Assembly: GCA_020722825.1 (NCBI GenBank)
Contig: DYKC01000026.1
Location: 1 to 11,562 of the forward strand
Source of the DNA: Vermiphilus sp.
GTDB taxonomy: Bacteria > Ratteibacteria > UBA8468 > B48-G9 > JAFGKM01
DNA length: 11,562 bases
Direction: 5' to 3'
The translations under genes and the position numbers were made by a program. This document shows positions 6,893-11,562 of this stretch, in pieces. The notes beneath the pieces were generated by a model that was given only the letters and a program-made list of their open reading frames with translations, was not told where the DNA came from and made no database searches. Within the stretch, counting starts at the first letter, position 1. The number at the start of each line of letters is the position of its first letter.

Positions 6893-8381
6893 CAACCAAC
6901 CCCTTGTACTTCTCGTAGTTCTCATCCCACAGGGACGTATCTCTGGGTTGATAGACAAAAAGAGGAAACGACTTTCTAACTACTTCCCTTAACTGGGAAA
7001 TGTCCGAAATTTCTTTGCTTGCCATTATTTGAATTAACAGGTTTCCTGCCGCAGTTGCCTCTACAGGACCCGCTATAACGCTTTTTCTTGTTGCGGATGC
7101 ACCGAATTGTGACAATAATTTGTTCTGTGAGCCGCCTCCAACTATGTGGAGTGTTTCTATCCTGTTTCCAACGACATCCTCAAGACGTTCCATTTGATAT
7201 CTGTATTCCATAGCTAGACTTTCAAGTATGACCCTTGAAATCTGAGAGATATCTTCAGGCACCCTCTGCCCTGTTTTTCTGCAGTACTCCTGTATCCTTT
7301 CAGGCATATTGCCCGGGAAAAGGAACTTATCATCATTGGCATTTATGAAAGAGAAAAAGGGTTGCGCCGAGGAAGCCATATCCGTCAATTGTCCATATGA
7401 AAAAGACTGCCCATTTTTTTCCCAGTACCGCTTGCACTCCTGCAAAAACCACAACCCCATTATGTTTTTCAGAAACCTTATACTGCCGCCGTAACCACCT
7501 TCATTCGTAAAGTTGTACTTGAAACTTTTTTCGTTTATTATCGGATTTTCCGTTTCAATCCCGAGCAAGGACCACGTCCCCGAAGAAAGATATGCCCATA
7601 TACCTTCTCTTGCAGGTACGGCAACAACTGCGGAAGCTGTATCATGTGAACATACTGCGTAAACAGAAATGTCAGAAAGCCCCAGTTCTTCCTTTATTTC
7701 CTTTGATATACTGCCTATCAGTGTACCGGGAGAAATAACCTCTGGTAAAAAGCCTAATGGAATCTGTAAATCTTCCAGTATATCATAAGTCCAGTTACCT
7801 CTTGGAGCGGATTGCTGCCCCTCTCCAAGGGAATTATACATCTGTGATGTTGTGGCTATGGTATATTCTGCAGATTGTTTGCCGGTCAGTAAAAATGTAA
7901 AAAGGTCCGGCATAAAAAGAATTTTTTTTGCAGCGTTTAGAAGATAAGGGAATTCTTTCTTTGTGGCATACAACTGATAAAGAGTGTTCAAAGGCATGAA
8001 CTGGATGCCTGTTTCCTCAAATATCTTTTCCTTCGGAACGATACCAAATACCTCTTCGGGAATGCCATCTGTACGTTTATCCCTGTAATGAAAAGGGTTG
8101 GAAAGTAGAAGGTCGCCTTCCCCTATAAGTCCGTAATCAACACCCCATGTTGTAACCCCCAGACCGGAAATCTGCCCTTCCTTTTTCGCCAGCGCAAGAA
8201 TTTTTTTTATCTCGGAGAAAATCGCAAGAACATCCCAGTACAGGTGAGAATGCAAACTCACATTATAGGTTGGAAACCTGTACAGTTCCTTTATAAGAAT
8301 CTTCTCACCTGTCCATTCACCAAGTATCCCTCTTCCGCTTTCTGCTCCCAGGTCTATCGCCACATATTTTTTCGTTTCCAT
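6864..8381 (-). CDS. rhaB: Rhamnulokinase (FGGY carbohydrate kinase)
   Basis: Phosphorylates L-rhamnulose to L-rhamnulose 1-phosphate with ATP in the cytosol; first gene of the operon. The 505 residues show the FGGY layout: N-terminal phosphate loop AIDLGAESGRG at 8-18, TTWGVDYGL at 77-85, the rhamnulokinase-like HYRDKRTDG at 98-106 and GIQFMPLNTLYQL at 125-137, catalytic Asp247 in SHDTAS, SSGTWSLLG at 266-274, nucleotide loop IVGGGSQN at 413-420, and IAGPVEATAAGN at 436-447. The frame continues 63 codons upstream, but that part crosses the promoter region and lacks family similarity, so ATG 8381 is used. It has no recognisable ribosome-binding site; the predicted transcription start is almost at the ATG. 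L-fuculokinase is the main alternative. No isomerase or aldolase of rhamnose breakdown is in the window. Confidence 0.9.
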   Translation of the reverse strand: METKKYVAIDLGAESGRGILGEWTGEKILIKELYRFPTYNVSLHSHLYWDVLAIFSEIKKILALAKKEGQISGLGVTTWGVDYGLIGEGDLLLSNPFHYRDKRTDGIPEEVFGIVPKEKIFEETGIQFMPLNTLYQLYATKKEFPYLLNAAKKILFMPDLFTFLLTGKQSAEYTIATTSQMYNSLGEGQQSAPRGNWTYDILEDLQIPLGFLPEVISPGTLIGSISKEIKEELGLSDISVYAVCSHDTASAVVAVPAREGIWAYLSSGTWSLLGIETENPIINEKSFKYNFTNEGGYGGSIRFLKNIMGLWFLQECKRYWEKNGQSFSYGQLTDMASSAQPFFSFINANDDKFLFPGNMPERIQEYCRKTGQRVPEDISQISRVILESLAMEYRYQMERLEDVVGNRIETLHIVGGGSQNKLLSQFGASATRKSVIAGPVEATAAGNLLIQIMASKEISDISQLREVVRKSFPLFVYQPRDTSLWDENYEKYKGLVDGDATGKKT

Positions 8382-8388
8382 CCCATAT

Positions 8389-8417
8389 ATTTTACATCCA
8401 ATCCCCTGCCTTGTCAA
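8389..8417 (-). promoter_or_regulatory. Sigma-70-type promoter of the rhaB-C1 operon
   Basis: Read on the minus strand, the -35 box TTGACA is at 8417-8412, followed by a 17-bp spacer and the -10 box TAAAAT at 8394-8389. The -35 is a perfect consensus match, the -10 matches five of six bases and the spacer is optimal. Transcription would start around 8382, one base before the rhaB ATG. It is the only strong promoter pattern I noticed upstream of the seven-gene operon. Function is inferred from the motif alone. Confidence 0.7.
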
Positions 8418-8449
8418 ACACCGCTTATTATCCGGTGTTATCTTTGACA
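8412..8449. promoter_or_regulatory. Dyad-symmetric candidate operator between divergent promoters
   Basis: The two -35 boxes form an inverted pair, TGTCAAA (8412-8418) and TTTGACA (8443-8449). Symmetry continues outward as GCC and GGC with a one-base offset. Nested inside is a perfect 7-bp inverted repeat, AACACCG (8417-8423) and CGGTGTT (8433-8439), with a 9-bp AT-rich centre. The centres of the two dyads differ by 2.5 bp. A dimeric regulator bound here would cover both -35 boxes and could control both directions. The regulator is not encoded in the window. Some of the outer symmetry follows simply from having two consensus -35 boxes; the inner repeat does not. Confidence 0.45.
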
Positions 8450-8472
8450 GGCATACCGGACAAGAATAAAAT
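8444..8472 (+). promoter_or_regulatory. Sigma-70-type promoter for the decayed FAD oxidoreductase gene
   Basis: On the plus strand, TTGACA (8444-8449) is followed by a 17-bp spacer and TAAAAT (8467-8472), the same hexamers and spacing as the opposing promoter. Transcription would start near 8479, leaving a leader of about 28 bases that contains AAGGA (8494-8498). The promoter remains intact although the gene behind it is broken. Confidence 0.65.
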
Positions 8473-8493
8473 AGTCCTGTTAAAAGAAAACCC

Positions 8494-8498
8494 AAGGA
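8494..8498 (+). promoter_or_regulatory. Ribosome-binding site in front of a lost start codon
   Basis: AAGGA is followed, eight bases later and in the frame of the FAD protein, by ATC (8507-8509). The conserved N-terminal FAD motif starts a few codons later (YDTAVFGGG), so ATC sits where ATG would be expected. No in-frame ATG, GTG or TTG lies between the predicted transcription start and this point. A start-codon mutation ATG to ATC is the simplest reading. Confidence 0.5.
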
Positions 8499-8506
8499 AC
8501 AAAAAC

Positions 8507-9482
8507 ATCTTTTCAACTGGTTATGACACAGCAGTTTTTGGCGGCGGCCTGTGCGGGATAGAGACTGCACCGACGCTATCTGGAAAAGGTAAAAAGGTCA
8601 TTGTTGTTGAAAGACGCCACCAGTTGGGATGGGAGATAACGTCCGCCTTTAACTGTGACTTTGGAAAAAGCACCTGAAACCGCCAGGTGGCTACAAAAAT
8701 GGTTTTGTCTCTCCACCCATTGTAGAGATTTCCCTGAGTGAACTAATGAAAAAGGGGAATTTGGGTGTTCTTTTGTACTCTTATCCTCTGCATGCTTACA
8801 GAAAAAGGGCTTGTCTGCGGCGTGGTCACGGACACCAAAAATGGTGAACAGGTAACAAAGGTAAAGACCTTTTTGTAGATGCGACTGAGAATCCGACACT
8901 GTGGCGGCAGACAGGACTTGGTTTTAAAAAAAGGTAATAAGCCTACACCTACACAATAGCATTTAACGGAACGGGAAAAGGCACAAAAAGGCCTTTAATC
9001 CCGGGTGATAAAAACAGGCCTGCCATTGAAATAAAACCTTTAGTCTGGAATAAAGAGGGTTACGTGGAGTTTGTTTCAGACAGTGACTCAATATCTTCTG
9101 CAAGACTTAAGCTCCCTAATATAATCTCATTTGTAAGAAAGAATATACCGCCGTTAAAAGATACAATTGTAACCCATACAGGATTTGAACTGTTCCCTTC
9201 GGATGTAAAACAGCATCTTGAAGAAAAACATCTCCGTCATCCTGACATTGGAAATCTTTTCTCTTCGGGCATATGGGCAATACCTGATGGCAAAGAACGT
9301 AAAAAGAAGGATTCAATTGCAGGAAGGATTGAAACAGAAGAAGAGTCCGTGCTTGAATTAAAAAACATTTTAACGAATACCGTGGATATATTCCAAAAAC
9401 ACCTGAATTTGAGGGTACACCTGTCAGGAATAGTTACAGGTCAGATGTGATAATAGCAGGAGGTGGAACAGCGGAGATATAA
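8507..9482 (+). pseudogene. Decayed FAD-dependent oxidoreductase gene
   Basis: Recognisable FAD-dependent oxidoreductase sequence is spread over all three plus frames. Frame 2 from 8507 gives the dinucleotide motif VFGGGLCGIETA, then VIVVERRHQLGWE. The reading shifts at the A-run 8665-8669 to frame 1 (LKPPGGYKNGFVSPP, LLYSYPLH). Near 8790 it shifts to frame 2 (TEKGLVCGVVTDTKNGEQ). At the T-run 8870-8874 it shifts to frame 1 (VDATENPTLWRQTGLGF). Tandem stops TAATAA follow at 8935-8940. The same frame then continues to about 9380 (AYTYTIAFNGTG, then EGYVEFVSDSDS). A last shift to frame 3 yields TPEFEGTPVRNSY and a second glycine motif, SDVIIAGGGTAEI, before TAA at 9480-9482. The start codon is also lost (ATC). 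Flanking genes are intact, so gene decay is likelier than poor sequence, although several breaks fall in short homopolymers. The divergent position suggests it once shared control with rhaB. Confidence 0.8.
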
Positions 9483-9733
9483 CCGCGCTGTTGACAATAA
9501 TGTTTTTAATGTACATCTCAAAAAAATTAGCCTATATGGGGATAGTGCATGATGTGCCGGGGATAAAAATGAAGGGTCTGGCACAACCCGGTTTACCTTA
9601 TGAGATAAGACCCTCTACCTATGAAGGATGGGGAGGGGTAGTCAGTTACGACTTCTCCCGTGACAGAGAAGGAGAGGTAACCGCGGCAAGATTTAACCCA
9701 ACACAGTTAGGGGATTTGCTATCACTCTACCCT
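9473..9733 (+). pseudogene. Unassigned coding-like remnant after the FAD pseudogene
   Basis: Frame 2 stays open from about 9473 through the 3' end of the opposing amrS gene. Up to about 9733 it reads like protein, for example HDVPGIKMKGLAQPGLPYE and STYEGWGGVVSYDFSRD, then ARFNPTQLGDLLSLYP. I do not recognise the family. The ATG at 9491 has no clear ribosome-binding site. The frame begins right where the second FAD motif breaks (GGGTAEI then TAA), so it may be the continuation of the same decayed gene, possibly after a deletion, or the remnant of another gene. The part beyond 9733 is antisense to amrS and is treated as a shadow. No terminator hairpin is apparent between the convergent ends. 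Confidence 0.4.
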
Positions 9734-10747
9734 TCATTTTTTATCAAAGACACCGGCTATTTCGGCACCACAAAAGGCGCACCTTCCGTCCTTAACATAA
9801 TTCTCCATTATGGTGTATCCATAACGTTTAATCAAAACCCTGCCGCAGGAAGGACAGTATGTATTTTCTCCGTTACTGCCGGGAACGTTACCCACATAAA
9901 CATATTTAAGTCCTTCGGCAAGCCCTATTTCCCTTGCCATGATAATTTTCTCTAAGGGCGTCGGGTAGTGTCCACCCATCTTGTATGCAGGGAAAAACCT
10001 GCTTATGTGCCATGGGATACCAGGATCAATATCTCTTATTATCCTGGCTATTTCTTTAATCTGCTTTTCAGAATCGTTATATTCGGGAACCAAAAGCGTG
10101 GTAATCTCCACCCAGATACCCAGTTTTTTCATTCTACTTATATTCTCTATCACCGGTTTCTGCCTGGCCTTGCAGAGTTTCCTGTAAAATTCATCGTCTC
10201 CTTTCAGGTCAATGTTAGCCGCATCAAGATACGGAGAGATAAGTTTTAATGCCTCCCTGCTCATATATCCGTTGGTAACAAAATTATTTTTCAGCCCATT
10301 TTCCTTTGACTTTTTTGCGGTATCAAGGGCGAATTCAAAAAAAATGGTTGGTTCGGTATAGGTATAGGAAACTGACTGACATCCACTGGAAAGAGCGGAA
10401 TTGACAACTTCTTCGGGCGTGGTCTCTTCTTTGTCTAAAAATCCCCCTTCTCTCAGCAACTGTGATATGTGGTAGTTCTGACAGAAAAGACAGGAGAAGT
10501 TACAGCCTGCGGTTGCTATAGAATAGGAGAGCGAACCCGGTAAAAAGTGAAAAAAAGGTTTCTTTTCAATCGGGTCTACGCTTTCAGCAACAAGGTTACC
10601 GTAAACAATCGTAAAGAGTCTGCCGCTTCTGTTAACCCTCACACTGCATATGCCGGTCGCTCCATCCTTGATAACACAAAAGTGATTACAGAGGCGGCAC
10701 TTTACATTGTTGTCCTTTAAAGTGTCCCACAGTATTGCTTCTCTCAT
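9734..10747 (-). CDS. amrS: AmmeMemoRadiSam system radical SAM enzyme
   Basis: A 337-residue radical SAM protein of the AmrS type, the partner of MEMO and AMMECR1 proteins in many bacteria and archaea; its reaction cannot be read from the sequence. The N-terminal metal-binding segment has Cys17, Cys20, Cys24 and Cys34 (CRLCNHFC, GICSVR). The radical SAM cluster motif is C82-x3-C86-xx-C89 in AGCNFSCLFCQNY. TYTEPTIFFEF at about 129-139 is characteristic of the family, followed by FVTNGYM and ANIDLKG. The C-terminus adds a second Cys pair set, CPSCG (298-302) and CAFCG (323-327), probably a zinc ribbon. The ATG has AGGA eight bases upstream. The gene follows gspC by 19 bp, so both may share a transcript. 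No MEMO or AMMECR1 gene is within the window. Confidence 0.92.
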   Translation of the reverse strand: MREAILWDTLKDNNVKCRLCNHFCVIKDGATGICSVRVNRSGRLFTIVYGNLVAESVDPIEKKPFFHFLPGSLSYSIATAGCNFSCLFCQNYHISQLLREGGFLDKEETTPEEVVNSALSSGCQSVSYTYTEPTIFFEFALDTAKKSKENGLKNNFVTNGYMSREALKLISPYLDAANIDLKGDDEFYRKLCKARQKPVIENISRMKKLGIWVEITTLLVPEYNDSEKQIKEIARIIRDIDPGIPWHISRFFPAYKMGGHYPTPLEKIIMAREIGLAEGLKYVYVGNVPGSNGENTYCPSCGRVLIKRYGYTIMENYVKDGRCAFCGAEIAGVFDKK

Positions 10748-10766
10748 TGAAAGTCCTGTAGAAAGG

Positions 10767-11562
10767 CTACCTGAGTTTGAATGTCAAAACAATCGGAGAG
10801 TTATTTCTTAAAATCTCAACCGTAACAAGGTCTGTACCATCTTTGACTATCTGGTTGTATACCGAAAAACCTGTTGCCATACTATCTATAAAAACACCAT
10901 TCACTCTGCGCAGAACATCTCCATTCCGAAGCCCGTACTTATACGGCAGACTGCCTGCAGGGATATTGTTTATTTTAAACCCTTCAACCTTACCTCCCTG
11001 CACGTTGGGTATAACATTAAGATTTTTCAACAGTTCCCTGTCATTTCTCAATTCTGCCATAGTTTCTTTAAAACTAACTGCAACCGGCTCTTCAAATCTA
11101 ATGGATTCTGCGGCAGTCGGATTGATAATTTTGCTCTTTTCATCATCGGGTTCAATCGCTGCAGTCTTGGCACTAACACCGGGTATAACCTCCATAAAAC
11201 CTGACTGTGCCGACTCTTTTTTCAGTTCAATCTTTTCTTCCTTACCCTGATACATAAAAACAACCTCGTTTTCATAAATCTTCACTATTTCGGCATTCTC
11301 AATCACGGAACCCTCTTTGGAGATAACCTCTTTATTGCCTTTTTTGACGCTTATAACCGCAAAGGAACCCCCTTCAGGAAAATAAATAATCCCCTTCAGG
11401 TCAATCAGAGAACTCAACTCTGGAGGAGGAAGCGGTTTTATAATCGGCGTTTTTTCAATTGGTACCTTGGGCTTTGGAGGAGGTGGTGGTTCTGCAAAGA
11501 TATTCCTTTTAAGTATTATTGAATAATCCACAACCGCACATACCGGAACCAGCGTAACAAAG
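10767..11562 (-). CDS. gspC: Type II secretion system protein GspC, 3' part
   Basis: GspC is the inner-membrane protein that links the type II secretion platform to the outer-membrane secretin. The visible 264 residues begin at the window edge with a hydrophobic stretch (FVTLVPVCAVV), probably the end of the N-terminal membrane helix, then LKRNIFAE and a proline-rich linker (PPPPP). A homology-region-like beta domain follows (about LIDLKGIIYF to GKEEKIEL), then a variable linker, and a C-terminal PDZ domain with GSLPYKYGLRNGDVLRRVNG, the classic GspC PDZ motif. The frame is open to the edge, and the first possible initiator inside (GTG at 11529-11531) falls just after the membrane segment, so the gene is cut by the window and not started there. 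The stop TAG is 19 bp before amrS. It implies an outer membrane in the host. Confidence 0.88.
   Translation of the reverse strand, partial: FVTLVPVCAVVDYSIILKRNIFAEPPPPPKPKVPIEKTPIIKPLPPPELSSLIDLKGIIYFPEGGSFAVISVKKGNKEVISKEGSVIENAEIVKIYENEVVFMYQGKEEKIELKKESAQSGFMEVIPGVSAKTAAIEPDDEKSKIINPTAAESIRFEEPVAVSFKETMAELRNDRELLKNLNVIPNVQGGKVEGFKINNIPAGSLPYKYGLRNGDVLRRVNGVFIDSMATGFSVYNQIVKDGTDLVTVEILRNNSPIVLTFKLR

Noticed and set aside
6893..6958. 22-codon upstream extension of the fchA frame
   Set aside because: It lies wholly inside rhaB, lacks family resemblance, and the internal ATG at 6892 has a good ribosome-binding site.
8411..8506. ATG at 8411 as the start of the plus-strand FAD protein
   Set aside because: It lies upstream of the predicted plus-strand promoter, and the 32 added residues resemble nothing in the family.
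8382..8570. 63-codon upstream extension of the rhaB frame
   Set aside because: It crosses the divergent promoter region and has no similarity to FGGY kinases, whose N-terminal strand begins a few residues after the ATG at 8381.
8576..8899. 107-codon minus-strand open frame within the FAD pseudogene
   Set aside because: The recognisable FAD-protein motifs are on the opposite strand, and this frame has no motif or ribosome-binding site, so it is an antisense shadow.
11529..11531. GTG as the start codon of gspC
   Set aside because: The frame is open to the window edge and encodes a hydrophobic segment expected for the GspC membrane helix, so the true start is outside the window.
1..11562. CRISPR arrays, tRNA or rRNA genes, insertion sequences
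   Set aside because: I saw no regularly spaced repeats, no tRNA-like cloverleaf with CCA or conserved T-loop, and no transposase motifs on either strand.

Overview
The window looks like chromosomal DNA of an anaerobic, didermic bacterium that makes or interconverts methyl-tetrahydrofolate. Two things point that way: a compact operon for the whole methyl branch of the Wood-Ljungdahl pathway, with the RnfC2-type methylene-THF reductase known from acetogens, and the end of a type II secretion gspC gene, which implies an outer membrane. Uncultured phyla of the Omnitrophota/PVC type would fit. This is an inference from gene content, and nothing in the window fixes the taxon.

Layout. Bases 1-132 hold the last 43 codons of a plus-strand gene, possibly NrdG-like. 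From 8381 down to 215 runs one minus-strand operon, in transcription order: rhaB (rhamnulokinase), fchA (methenyl-THF cyclohydrolase), folD (methylene-THF dehydrogenase), a metV-rnfC2 gene fusion, a second free-standing metV, metF, and fhs (formate-THF ligase). Junctions are overlaps of 29, 19, 20 and 4 bp or gaps of 2 and 14 bp, so the seven genes are almost certainly co-transcribed. Together they convert formate to formyl-, methenyl-, methylene- and methyl-THF, with NADH as the likely reductant of the last step. FolD has lost the lysine used for cyclohydrolase chemistry (Gln at residue 52), which fits a division of labour with the neighbouring FchA.

Bases 8382-8506 are a divergent control region. 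Two near-consensus sigma-70 promoters (both TTGACA-N17-TAAAAT) face away from each other across a dyad-symmetric stretch. The leftward promoter would start transcription within about one base of the rhaB ATG, so the operon mRNA may be leaderless. The rightward promoter serves a decayed FAD-dependent oxidoreductase gene (about 8507-9482). That gene has a ribosome-binding site followed by ATC where a start codon should be, several single-base frameshifts and two tandem stops. An unassigned open coding-like stretch follows it (9473-9733).

From 10747 down to 9734 lies amrS, the radical SAM member of the AmmeMemoRadiSam system, without its usual partners in view. From the right edge to 10767 is the 3' part of gspC (homology-region and PDZ domains). 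Its N-terminus lies outside the window.
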